Assembly: GCA_947044365.1 (NCBI GenBank)
Contig: OX345636.1
Location: 48,214,896-48,278,895, forward strand
From: Petrosia ficiformis
Taxonomy: Eukaryota > Porifera > Demospongiae > Haplosclerida > Petrosiidae
Length of the DNA stretch: 64,000 bases
Direction: 5' to 3'
Both the position numbers and the translations under genes were made by a program. A model generated the notes under the pieces. It saw only the letters and a list, made by a program, of their open reading frames with translations, searched no databases and was not told where the DNA came from. Below, one piece after another: positions 1 to 10,284 of this stretch (position 1 is its first letter; every line of letters begins with the position of its first letter).

Positions 1-243
1 TTGATAGTTTGTATGTAGGAGAGTGGATGAACAATGCTATTGGAATCAAAAGAATACCAAGTTTGTGAAACTTCGATAAACCATAGAGGAGTGGTGTGCT
101 TCCTGCAGAACTTCGTAAACCATGGTAGATATTGTCAGGAATTAAACAAGAACGATTGAATGACAGCAGCAACTCATTCATTTTGCACTTGAGTAATTTT
201 TTATAAGTCTGCTTATCTGGTAACATAGTTGCCGTCCCTTGAT
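1..243 (-). pseudogene. Penelope-like element reverse transcriptase, N-terminal fragment
   Basis: Read on the minus strand, this stretch translates to a recognisable Penelope-like reverse transcriptase segment. It begins with LPDKQTYKKLLK, continues with a loose helix region, then LYGLSKFHKLGILLIP and FIHSPTYKLS at the window edge. Penelope elements usually carry a segment close to YGLPKIHKP...LRPIVS...SPTYxLSK here, so the match is clear although several family residues are changed. The fragment runs off the left end of the window. No complete ORF remains, so it is a decayed copy. The next Penelope fragment, from position 373, is on the opposite strand. Confidence 0.7.
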
Positions 244-372
244 TTGTTTTTAACTCCTTATCTTAATTGATCATGTGGAGAAAATGACAATAGAAATTGT
301 TTTTACCACAGCCAACTGGAGATGATGTGCAGATTGAATTCCAGATTTTAATTAGTAGTGCAAATTGTGTAA

Positions 373-1440
373 ATGGTGGTGCACCACCACCAAAAAGCAA
401 GCTTAGTGAGAACCCTGCTCAATGCTACCTATGTGGCTTTTAGAGAAGACTTCTACCAACAGTCATTTGGCACTGCCATGGAATCACCTACAACAGTCAC
501 AATGGCTGACTTGGTCATGCAAGACATTGAGCAGAGAGCACTATCTTCCTTCCTATGTTTTGGAAGAGGTACATGTATGTAGATGACACCTCCATAGCTA
601 TCTGCAGAAAGCACCTGAATGAATTTTCTTCAACATCTCAACTCCATTATTTTAAGCCTACTATAAAATTCACCTGTGAAATGAAAGAAGACTGCCAACT
701 ACCTTTCTTGGACACTGAATTACTCGTTGCCTGGATGGCTCCCTATCAACAATAGTATACCGAAAGAAGACTCACACAGACCTGAACTTCACATCTACAT
801 CACACTCTATCACACAAATGTGGAGTCGTGAACACCCCACAATCTAAAGCCAAAACACACTGCACTTTAGTTAATGACAGGACAATTGAGGAAAATCACA
901 TTGCTTCAGCATTGAGAGTAATCAGAGTCGATAACAAGTAGAACAGGTTGCATAACAGCACCCAAACCTCCAAAAGAACCTTCTCCCACTCCTCCTCTCT
1001 GACCTTTCCATACCTCAACAACATATCTGAGAGTATTATATTGGAGGTTATTATAGTTTTAAGCCTTACCACACCCTCCGTAACATCATAGCAAAAGCAA
1101 AAGCAAAAGACTGTGTCCCACTTGAAACTGGAGTTGTCTACAATATACCCTGTGGTGAACAGCAACATATGTTGGGCAAACTAAAAGATCTGTCACACAT
1201 CATTTGAAGGAACGCAAGAGAGCTCTAACCACCTACAATACTCCAGCTTCTGCTTTAGTAGAGCATACTATGACCATGTACAGGCTATACCATTAACTTG
1301 ACTGACACAGATATCTTCACTACCAACAGAGGTGCTCTTGAGGCATTGCACATCAGACTGCAGTTGAATCCAGTCAACAGAGATCAAAGCCTGCTGTCAC
1401 ACACCTATGAAGGTCTACTGTATATAACATCCTAACCATC
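373..1440 (+). pseudogene. Penelope-like element: RT catalytic part and GIY-YIG endonuclease, degenerate
   Basis: Two short overlapping ORFs (373-582, 555-755) cover the second half of a Penelope-type reverse transcriptase. The first has FGTAMESPTTVTMADLVMQD and IEQRALSSF, the second the active-site box RYMYVDDTSIAI followed by IKFTCEMKEDCQLPFLDTEL. Past several frame breaks, near 1118-1240, the plus strand encodes GVVYNIPCGE and, one frame over, YVGQTKRSVTHHLKERKRA. This is the GIY-YIG endonuclease module that defines canonical Penelope-like elements. The order RT then GIY-YIG is normal for the family. Multiple frameshifts and stops show that it is dead. The N-terminal RT part expected just upstream is instead found inverted at 1-243. 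Confidence 0.75.
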
Positions 1441-2068
1441 ACCAATGTGTGCAAGCATGATTTTCAAATATGTAAGTTTCTAGTCATATCATATGCATGT
1501 GTACATGAGTTTGTTTCGTGTGCAGCCTGCATGTATCAGAATCTGTAACATATCCTATATCGGATTAATAAAAGCAATGTCAGTTTTCTTTCACTTATGA
1601 CAACACAATTTTTCTGTTTAGGTGACGATAGATGCAATGGTAGTGACCTTTTGAATGTGTTGAACCATTCCTAGAAGTTATTAATTAGTCTTAAGTAATA
1701 CTCAATACACTACTTATAGGGTTTGTACTCTAGGTAACATAGTTCACCAACAAAATTTATTGGCCACTAATATTCAGCAAGAGATGGAACACTAAAATTG
1801 TTATCAACCAATACAAATGGTTGAAATAACAAAACAACAATTTTTAGTGTGTAGCAGTTTCTTGGGAGCTCAATTCCTCAATCATACATGCACATGTCAT
1901 GTAATAGTGATACATCAAATAAGGTAAAATAAATTATAACCAAAGAATCATAGTTGACATTTTAAACACTGCATTTAGCATAATTATTTTAATCAGCAAA
2001 AACAAATTATAATACTATACTAACAAAAATACACACATGTATGTGTAAGATAATTTCTAAATCTTGTA
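1441..2068. other. Spacer and 3' flank of the membrane-protein gene
   Basis: I see no gene here. From about 1733 the sequence is similar to 19041 onward, so this is where the duplicated unit that contains the membrane-protein gene begins. It includes a poly-pyrimidine/AT-rich 3' flank on the minus strand downstream of the stop codon at 2069. Confidence 0.5.
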
Positions 2069-5000
2069 TTACTTGTTTGTACTCTGTAGTATGTAACCAT
2101 CATCTTCATCATCCCCTAGTAGCGGTTCGTTTCTCACCAGTTCAAAGGAAATATATTCGTTAGATGGTTCCCTTATGTCCCTATCATCTGAACTTTGTGA
2201 ATCTATATACAGTTCTTGAGTACGTCTTTGTCCAAAGAGTTTAATATCTTGAATGTGTTGTACACACTTTCTTTTTCGGAGTTGAATGAAAAGGTGGAAT
2301 AGTAAAATGATGATAAATGCTGCAAAGGCTATTGATACACTAACTATAGTGGCTGTGTATGTATAGTTACCTGCTGCAAAAGTGGACATAATAACGAGCA
2401 GTAAGAAAAAGATTGATTCAGCAAAATTTGCATACCATTCCTTGTAGACTCCACCAAGAGTGATGGACAGCGAGAATAAGAAAGCAACAGATGATATGAT
2501 AGTTGATAAAACGATTGTTTTATGGGTACTCAATATAATAACTGATAATATCAGCAATCTTGTGAGCAAGACTAGTCCAGTCCAAAACCGGTATTTATCC
2601 TTATATGGGCCACCATATGCATCAAAAAATGGTTTCAATTTTATCCAAAAATGACAACAGCGCAATTTATTTACATGCCTTTCTATGATTTGCAAAAATA
2701 GAAGAACGAATGTGAAAGGAAGTATTAATACAATCAGTACACAAAGTGCAAAAATGAAGAGGATAATGTGCTTAAGAGAGAAATAGTCTACATTTGGATC
2801 AACAAGCCAGACTGTATTAGAATACGAGTCACCACATTCAATTTGCAAAGAACGCAAGGCAAGAGTAACAGTTCGAAATAACTTAATGTAGGACAGCAGC
2901 ACTAAAGTAGCTAGAACAGGTACTGCATTGTTCCCAATGATCTTGTAAAATTTGGTATATTTTGCAAGAATAATCATGACTACTATTATTAACCAGATAT
3001 AAAACGGAAAAGCAAACTGAAGCCAAACTTTGACATAACTGTCCATTCCTTTATAAAAGCATGTTTGTATACCAAGGTCAAGATTAAGCCATGATATGAA
3101 CTGACTGATAAATTTGATTGGACCATTTGGAAAGTAAACAGCTTCGTTTAATTTGACGATGTTAGCAAAAAATATGAGGCCATTTATAGTACCAATAGAA
3201 ACTGTTAAGTTTAATAAGATAAGTAAAGCTACCAAAGCAATCCCAGCAAGACTAAATGGTATAAGGAGAGAAATATAGTCATTGGTACACTCACCACATT
3301 GATTAGAACCTAACAGTAAACTGAGACCTATGGCACATTCTCCACACAGTAGACCAGATCTGTTGAAAGCACACTGTTCATCCGGTTCTGTTATATCAAA
3401 TGTCACTTCAGACAATGTACAGTAGTCAAATGGACAGCTTCTCTGTGCTATAATGCAAGTTTGGTTAAAATTATATCCCATCCAAACACCACCTTGAGTC
3501 GATATCAATTGATTTTTTAAATCACATAATGTATCTGTAAATGTGTTGGTTAGTTCGTGACTGCAAATGCATTTTCCACTATCTGAAAGCATAAATCCAG
3601 GTGGACAATCTAGAATATCAATTTTAATATTAATGTTGGGTGGTGTTTCATCAGTAGAGAGATATATAGTAGTGCTATTATAATCACCAATGGATGTATC
3701 AATATTAACTGTATAATTGTAATTACTACAAGCAGGTTGCCAAGACTTGAGAACTTCACTGATTTGGTGTTCTCCAGCAATCTCAACTGCTTTCAGTGTA
3801 CCCATAGCAGCACCATTTCTTTGGCCAACTGTTATTAGTGGTATGCTTATCTTTTCACCTGGATAAACTGTTATTGCCTTACTAGATACATCACAATTAG
3901 GTCGACTTTGGATGTCACAGAAACAAATTTTACTTGCATCTGAAGAAATACGGCTGAGGTCCTCAAAGTATGTTTCGTAGTGGAAAAATGTATCAAACAT
4001 CTTTGTACTATTTGTAAAAACTAAACCACCCGAAGTACTGGCTAGCAATGAACACTGATCAATGCCACCCCCATACAGTAATGATCCTGCCTCTTCAGCT
4101 GTGTTATTTTGGAAGTAAAGTCCACTATGTTCATTAGTAATGTTATAATTAAGTGGATCAGGAATGATCACTTGAAAGAAACAAATTAATGTCTTCGCTC
4201 CTTCAACATTCATAGCACCTCCTGTTTTTGTTGCATGATTGTCGATGAAATGCATTTTTGTTGGCAACTTGAGAATGATATATGAATCATCAGTTAGATA
4301 CATTCCCCCTCCTCGTACTCCCGAATTATTTCGAAACATATTATTGATATCATAGAATGCAATACTTGAATGTATTGCTAGTAAACCCAGTCCTTCATTG
4401 TGTTCCACTTTTATTCCACTAAACATTGCATTATGTGCTTGATAAAATGTAATCGCTGAAACTGCTTCACTTGAAACACCATGAGATGCAGTGATGTTTT
4501 CAAAGTGTATCGAAACTGATCCAGTCATTCCTGTTGTATGACTGAAAAATGACATATGTAATGTGAAATTACCACTGTTGTTTAAGAAATGTGTATTTTC
4601 TATTTGAACAAATTGATTTATCTCATTATCTGCTGATAAAATATTGATATCTAGCCCACCTGTACTAGTCCCAAAATTAGAATGAAATATGCTATTATTC
4701 ACTGTAATGGGGTTTTTTACTTGTAGCTGTATACCACAATCTCGTAACTTTGTAAATCTGTATAGGCCATTTATTATGTACAACCCTCCTGCAGGACTTG
4801 TCATATCAGATTTCAATGAGTGGTATCTGTTTCCATAGCTGCTGACCATGTTATTGATAACAAGAGCATATTTTGCCTCAGTATAAGCTAGTAAAGCCAT
4901 GTTTCCTCCTTGCAAACCTGCAACACCAGTATTATTAAAAGCACTAATATTATTTAAAAAAATTTCTACACCATACATTTCCGTTTGGTCCAGTAAAATT

Positions 5001-6290
5001 AGTAAACCACCACTACCAAAAATACGATCTGTATTAAGTCCAAAGGAAAAATTAACATTATACATATAACAATACGTTATATTAGCATAACAACCTAAGG
5101 TATTAGTGTAGAATATACCTATATTTCCTCCCAGGCAAGAAATGTTGTAACATGCTTCATTGCCATTTTGTGAGAATGAAGAATGACTGATTGTCAAGTT
5201 ATGAGAATTGATTGTAGCAAAACCATATCCAGAGCCATTTTGAATCGATAGCTGATAAATATTGAGATCAAATACCTCAAGTGCAGCTAATGTTATATTG
5301 CTGTAATACAAAAGTGATGATGCTATGCTGCTTTCATTTAGTAAGAATTGTTTGTACCACGTTAAATACAATTCGTCTGGAAGCATTCTCCCGCAATTCG
5401 TAATAGTCAACGAGGAAATGGTAACGGAAATTGACAACATAAATACAACATTTGAAGTTGGTGATTCACACTGTAAAATAACTGTTGATTGTGTAACTGT
5501 TTCATGGAATCCAAGTGTCTGTCTACCTAACCCAAGAAATGTTATGTTATTTACTAAAGTAATCAGTAATGTTTGTTCAGGCTGAATAAAATGTGTTCCC
5601 TCTAGAAAATAGAAGATCGTATCAGAAACAAAATATCTTGTTTGGTTGTTGATGTAGTAGTCAATAGTTTCACAATTTCTGTTTACCGGGCAGTTAAAAC
5701 CATTATCAGCCACAACATAGAATTCATTTGCAAAGACATTGGATTGACTGAGAAAAACCAGCTGGACTATAAGGAAAACAGCAGAACTGCTGCAGTTCAC
5801 AAACTTCCACATGTTGATAATGGACAAGCTAGGTGAATATACCACTATTATACTTACTGGACAAAAAGGATCTTTAGGAACGAGCCAAACAGGATGTGTA
5901 ATAGACTCGATTTCTAGACATACACTATGAATTTGCATACACAATTATTTAAACATTCGCAATGTCTAAATATAGGCTAAATGACTATATTATGCATACT
6001 AAACCAATTAACTAAAAGAAGCAATTTAATTAGATTTACAAACATTCCCAAAGGACTAAATATAGGCAGAATGACTATTATGCAACGCTTTAGTTGGTTA
6101 AACAAACACTCAGTTTAATGACATGGAAATGCATTGTTCAATAGCTCAAAGTATAATTATGATAACGTATACATTATACTGTATTTATTCATTTTGTATT
6201 GCACAGTTGTCATGATTATTTATACTTGAAATATTAATTCAGTTTAACTTGCTATCATATAAAGACAGAATTCACTGATATTATTCAACC
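1733..6290. repeat. Segmental duplication, copy 1 (about 4.5 kb)
   Basis: This unit aligns by eye along its whole length with 19041-23500. Shared landmarks include the sequence around GTAACATAGTTCACC at the 3' side, the entire coding region, and the block around AACTTGCTATCATA upstream of the 5' end. Both copies have the same orientation, so this is a direct duplication, now separated by about 12.7 kb of repeat-rich DNA. Similarity is high in coding DNA and lower, but clear, in flanking DNA. Confidence 0.85.
2069..5812 (-). CDS. Large secreted-ectodomain multi-pass membrane protein (beta-helix-like repeats, Cys-rich module, about 9 TM)
   Basis: This is an intact single-exon gene. The open frame extends upstream to 5944, but the best start is the ATG at 5812 because a signal peptide follows at once (MWKFVNCSSSAVFLIVQLVF, cleavage near residue 28), giving 1,247 residues. 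Residues about 30-640 are rich in Asn and in repeated short motifs such as NNSGVRGGGMYL and SGLYFQNNTAEEAGSLLYGG. This pattern suggests a right-handed parallel beta-helix, and there are many N-glycosylation sites. A Cys-rich module (about 734-835, with CICSHEL and GLLCGECAIGLSLLLG) leads into roughly nine hydrophobic segments (about 838-1180) and an acidic cytoplasmic tail ending in DDEDDGYILQ. The layout suggests a cell-surface receptor or transporter-like protein. I recognise the arrangement as one found in large sponge and cnidarian families, but know no assigned function. A frameshifted paralogue lies at 19315-23081. Confidence 0.85.
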   Translation of the reverse strand: MWKFVNCSSSAVFLIVQLVFLSQSNVFANEFYVVADNGFNCPVNRNCETIDYYINNQTRYFVSDTIFYFLEGTHFIQPEQTLLITLVNNITFLGLGRQTLGFHETVTQSTVILQCESPTSNVVFMLSISVTISSLTITNCGRMLPDELYLTWYKQFLLNESSIASSLLYYSNITLAALEVFDLNIYQLSIQNGSGYGFATINSHNLTISHSSFSQNGNEACYNISCLGGNIGIFYTNTLGCYANITYCYMYNVNFSFGLNTDRIFGSGGLLILLDQTEMYGVEIFLNNISAFNNTGVAGLQGGNMALLAYTEAKYALVINNMVSSYGNRYHSLKSDMTSPAGGLYIINGLYRFTKLRDCGIQLQVKNPITVNNSIFHSNFGTSTGGLDINILSADNEINQFVQIENTHFLNNSGNFTLHMSFFSHTTGMTGSVSIHFENITASHGVSSEAVSAITFYQAHNAMFSGIKVEHNEGLGLLAIHSSIAFYDINNMFRNNSGVRGGGMYLTDDSYIILKLPTKMHFIDNHATKTGGAMNVEGAKTLICFFQVIIPDPLNYNITNEHSGLYFQNNTAEEAGSLLYGGGIDQCSLLASTSGGLVFTNSTKMFDTFFHYETYFEDLSRISSDASKICFCDIQSRPNCDVSSKAITVYPGEKISIPLITVGQRNGAAMGTLKAVEIAGEHQISEVLKSWQPACSNYNYTVNIDTSIGDYNSTTIYLSTDETPPNINIKIDILDCPPGFMLSDSGKCICSHELTNTFTDTLCDLKNQLISTQGGVWMGYNFNQTCIIAQRSCPFDYCTLSEVTFDITEPDEQCAFNRSGLLCGECAIGLSLLLGSNQCGECTNDYISLLIPFSLAGIALVALLILLNLTVSIGTINGLIFFANIVKLNEAVYFPNGPIKFISQFISWLNLDLGIQTCFYKGMDSYVKVWLQFAFPFYIWLIIVVMIILAKYTKFYKIIGNNAVPVLATLVLLSYIKLFRTVTLALRSLQIECGDSYSNTVWLVDPNVDYFSLKHIILFIFALCVLIVLILPFTFVLLFLQIIERHVNKLRCCHFWIKLKPFFDAYGGPYKDKYRFWTGLVLLTRLLILSVIILSTHKTIVLSTIISSVAFLFSLSITLGGVYKEWYANFAESIFFLLLVIMSTFAAGNYTYTATIVSVSIAFAAFIIILLFHLFIQLRKRKCVQHIQDIKLFGQRRTQELYIDSQSSDDRDIREPSNEYISFELVRNEPLLGDDEDDGYILQSTNK

Positions 6291-6461
6291 AATACTGACT
6301 GACAGCATTAAACATATGCTATAATATAATATACATTTCCTCTGTTTGCATTTACTAATCAATAGTTTGCTCATGCACGTGCTCAAAATCGAGTATAGTT
6401 ATACAGATGTACACAATTGAAAGGACACAGTATTTTTCAGCATTATTCCCATACCAGTGCA
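5813..6461. other. 5' flank of the membrane-protein gene, no gene seen
   Basis: This AT-rich stretch matches the 5' flank of the second gene copy up to about 6290. Two short near-repeats around CTAAATATAGGC (near 5966 and 6056) lie close to the start. I could not place a promoter element with confidence. Confidence 0.4.
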
Positions 6462-7146
6462 AAAAAAAATGTTTATATGACAAACACAATTTGTTAGTGC
6501 AGTAGCAAGGATTGTTCAGGATACATACATCTAATTCCATAGCTACTAATTATATTAAAATACGTATAACGTATATGCACCAATTATAATCAATTATCAT
6601 GTCTTATATCTCATAATAGATCCACAAAGAAGGTTTGGAAACACACAAGGATTAATTAAAATATTTAATGTGCCATCTAATAGACAGGATAAGGATATTG
6701 AATTTACAATTATTGGATTATAATTACAAATATATCCATATCAACCTACACAACCAATTAAATAACAATTTCCACTATTCCTTGCAAGTGTATAATATAC
6801 TAATCAATAAATTAGTTATTTTAAAAATTTTGTTTTTGCAGTGTTATGCATGTGTTTGGTTTGTGCATTCAAATCACTTACGGACTTGCATGACCGGAAG
6901 TTTCATTGTACAGAAAATCACCTGACCAGATGTTTTATTTTACAGTGTGTCACATGTTGCTAAGTAAAAATTGTGTGGAAAGCGCTTACTCTCTAAATTA
7001 GTGGTGTAACTGAACACAGGCCCAGACCCAGGCAACACAAATTTTTCAATTTTTTAATTAATATTATTTTAACACACACTTATTCTGTCATTTCAATTCA
7101 TGATCAGTGTTTGTACACCGCTTTTGAGCACTCTCTCCACCATATT
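6462..7146. repeat. Tandem duplicate block, copy 1
   Basis: About 685 bp is repeated directly next to itself as 7147-7876. Shared landmarks are a stretch near 6685 containing GGATAAGGATATTGAATTT, the sequence ATGACCGGAAGTTTCATTG versus GTGACCAGGAGTTTCATTG, and a right end around TTGTACACCGCTTTTGAGC. No coding potential is evident. A third, partial relative at about 41080-41300 shows that this is a dispersed repeat and not only a local duplication. Confidence 0.75.
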
Positions 7147-7876
7147 TCACTGCAAAAATGAAATTGTTAATATGACAAACATAATTGGTTAGTGCAGTGG
7201 CAAGGAGTTAACAACTAGTTATTGTTCAGGATAATAAATCTAACACCATAGCTACTTTGTACTAATTATAATTAAAATATGTGAAATGTATATGCACCAA
7301 ATATTATCAATTATCATGTCGTATATCTCATTATAGATGCACATAGAAGGTTTGGAAACATACAAGGATTAATTAAAATATTTATTCTGCTTCTTTGTAC
7401 ATCTAATATACAGGATAAGGATATTGAATTTACAATTATTGGATTATAATCACGTTTATCCACATAAACCTACACAACCAATTAAATTACAATTTACACT
7501 ACTCCTTACAAATGTATAATTATATTAATCAATAAATTAGTTATTTTAACAATTTTGTTTTTACAGTGTTATGATGCAAATTGTGTTTGGTTTGTACATT
7601 CAAATCACTTACTGGACTTGCGTGACCAGGAGTTTCATTGTACAGATGTTTTATTTTATAGCGTGTCACATGTTGCTAAGTAAAAATTGTGTGGAAAGAG
7701 CATACTCTCTAAATTGGTGGCGTAACTGAACGCGAGACCACACACGGGCCCAGCCAAGGTGACACAAATGTTTCAATTTTGTAATTTTAATATTATTTTA
7801 ACACACACACTAATTCCGTCATTTCAATTCATGATCAGTGTTTGTACACTGCTTTTGAGCACTCTTTCCACCAGTG
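7147..7876. repeat. Tandem duplicate block, copy 2
   Basis: This is the second copy of the block at 6462-7146, slightly longer because of small insertions such as ACACGGGCCCAGCCAAGG near 7742. The two copies differ at many single bases and short indels, so the duplication is not recent. It ends where the block meets unique sequence beginning TAATGTCGTGTCTTGG. Confidence 0.75.
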
Positions 7877-8180
7877 TAATGTCGTGTCTTGGAGAAGGAT
7901 GAGGATGGATTGCAATGGAATTATATCATTACATGAGGAGAGTGCTCTACTGAGCATGCTCAGAAATATAATAAATAATTAATTACCTTTTGCTAGAAAC
8001 ACTATAGTCCTTTACACTTATATAAACAAAGGTGTAAATAGATAATACATACAACTAACATACGGTTTCTATTCTATTCCTACATCTGATGGCGGACCAT
8101 ATTTGGTAAATCTGACTACTTGGCTTAATTTAGGATCACGTCTCGTAGCTATTAGTAATTCATTCTGAGTAACTGGCAAT

Positions 8181-9260
8181 TTATTGCTGTAGAGGAAGGC
8201 GAGACCACTTGTTAGCATTGCTATGCTGCTGAGTAGGTTGAAACTCTACATCATAATTATAAGCAGATAAAATAAGTGCCCATCTCTGTAAACAAGCTGC
8301 GACTAGAGTAGGTACACCTCTCTTTGGTCCAAAGATAGTGGTCAATGGTTTATGGTCGGTTAATAATGTAAATTGTCTTCTGAAGAGATAATAATGAAAT
8401 TTCTTAACTCCATACACTAATGAAAGAGTTTCCTTCTCTATTTGTGAGTAATTATATTCACTACTTGTCATGATTTGTGATGCAAATAATATTGGATTCT
8501 CTTGACCATCCGGGGTAATATGAGATATGACTGCACCTATTCCATAGTTAGATGCATCCACTGCTATAATTTGATAGGGAGAGAAGGCAATACATTAGAA
8601 TGTTTTAATAATTCCTTAGCTTTTTCAAATGACTTACGACATTCCAAGGTCCACCTCCATTTGAAATCATGACGTAGCAGATAATTTAGCAGATGTATCA
8701 CTGTAGATAAGTTGCTCATGAATTTCCTATAGTAATTAAGTAATACGAGAAAGGCCTTCAACTGTTGTACATTTTGAGGGGGTGGGGCATTCATTATGGC
8801 ATTGTGGTATCCTTCAGTATCACAATAATCTCAGAGGGACAACAATTGAATAACCAACTAGATAACAACTGACAAGACCAACACACTAGTTATAATTAAC
8901 ATTGGTAGTTATTATAATTTGATAGTCATCTAACTTGTCTTCCAATGTATGCAGTCCATTGGCATCAATACAGTGTCCTACACAATTAACAGAATCCTAT
9001 AAGAACACACACTTATCACTTCTTGCACGAACTCCACTATTGTTGTAAACGATTTAAGACTTCTTTCAAATTCCTCAAATGCTCATATCAATTATATCCT
9101 GCATGTAACTAAATAACAGATGACATGGGTATATCTTGTAGAACAGCGTCCATAGTACGTTGAAAAATTGCTGGGGATGAGGCAATACCAAATGGTAGGG
9201 TGGTATATTGATAAAGTCGACAATGGTGGTATATTTCCTGGAATCGTCATCAAGAATTAT
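8181..9260 (-). pseudogene. Ty3/Gypsy retrotransposon pol fragment (RT, connection, RNase H)
   Basis: On the minus strand, 9199-9108 encodes LPFGIASSPAIFQRTMDAVL and QDIPMSSVI before a stop, the RT finger and palm segment of Gypsy elements. Downstream, VGHCIDANGLHTLEDK is decipherable near 8945-8990. ORF 8794-8564 holds the connection region (QQLKAFLVLLNYYRKFM). ORF 8561-8181 is the RNase H-like part, starting MDASNYGIGAVISH and containing YSQIEKETLSLVYGVKKF and LTDHKPLTTIF. Next to the RT fragment a YMQDII reading appears where YxDD is expected, so one catalytic Asp seems lost. Frameshifts separate all the parts. No LTR, integrase or gag was found nearby. Confidence 0.85.
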
Positions 9261-10284
9261 TTACTAATATGCTTGTGAAAGGTCTAGCTAATTTAGAAAA
9301 TTGTTGACCACGTGTACGCAGCTAGCTGACTTCTAACTGAATAGTCGATACACTAGCATGGTTGACCAATATCCACATGCTCCTAATCCCGTGGTTCGTT
9401 GACTATGCAGGGCATACCTTTAATTGGCTTGTGGTTAACATCATTGAAAGCCTTACTCTAAATCTTTAACTGTTTACTGGGATACTAGGCAAACCCATTT
9501 CTGGTTTGCCATGCAATCATAGACGAATGGTTATACATAAATCAAATTTTTCCAAAGAAATGCTGAGTCTGCAGAGATCTCTCTTTGAGTTGTGGACAGA
9601 GCCACCATCTCCAAAGTGCACAAGAAGTGTTAAATCTTCCAGGTAGGTGCAACTGATATCAGTTTATTTTTAATTAACCATGCCTTAGAAATAATTAATT
9701 AAGCTGGTACTTTTCGTGACGCTCTTCATGTGCAGAAATCAGCCCCAACCCCCCCTACTGTTTCGTATCTTGATTAATTAATAATTATTACAATTCCAAC
9801 CACACCTACCATGGATATAATAATTATTATGGTTCACAAATCAAAACCTCCGTTGCAACTGAATACAGGCAATTTGCTACTTTCTCAAACTACTGGAGCT
9901 ATCTAACAGTCACCTCAACCTTAAGCTGCTCACCAATTACTGCAAACACAGCGTCAACCCAAGAGTGCGAGTGAACGCTTTTGTCCATTCATCCTCCCAA
10001 CATGCCTTTTTCTATTACTAAACCAAGCTATAAACCAAGTATACACATCACACATACATCGGCTAGTGCTATATGCTGCTTTAATCTTGTATTTTTTTGG
10101 TTTTTTGTTGTCAGCTAACTTCAAAGTAACATCAAAGGTCGGACACTTGAATCAAAGCACCGCCAGACCACATCCAACAAAGCATGGGTGTTTTGAACAA
10201 TATATGCTGCAACCACGTTGGTATACTCTTGTAATCTACGGTGATTTGGGGAGTGGTAACACCATGACCCAGCGATTGCTGTGA
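9261..10284. other. Spacer with no recognised gene
   Basis: The short ORFs have no recognisable motifs. The stretch 10050-10284 is related to 11440-11690 and 13980-14240 (shared around CTTCAAAGTA and GACACTTGAATCAAAG), so it is a third, partial member of the repeat family described next. Confidence 0.5.

Noticed and set aside
5325..5836. Plus-strand ORFs inside the membrane-protein genes (also 22594-22881, 21955-22257)
   Set aside because: They are antisense shadows of the long minus-strand coding regions.
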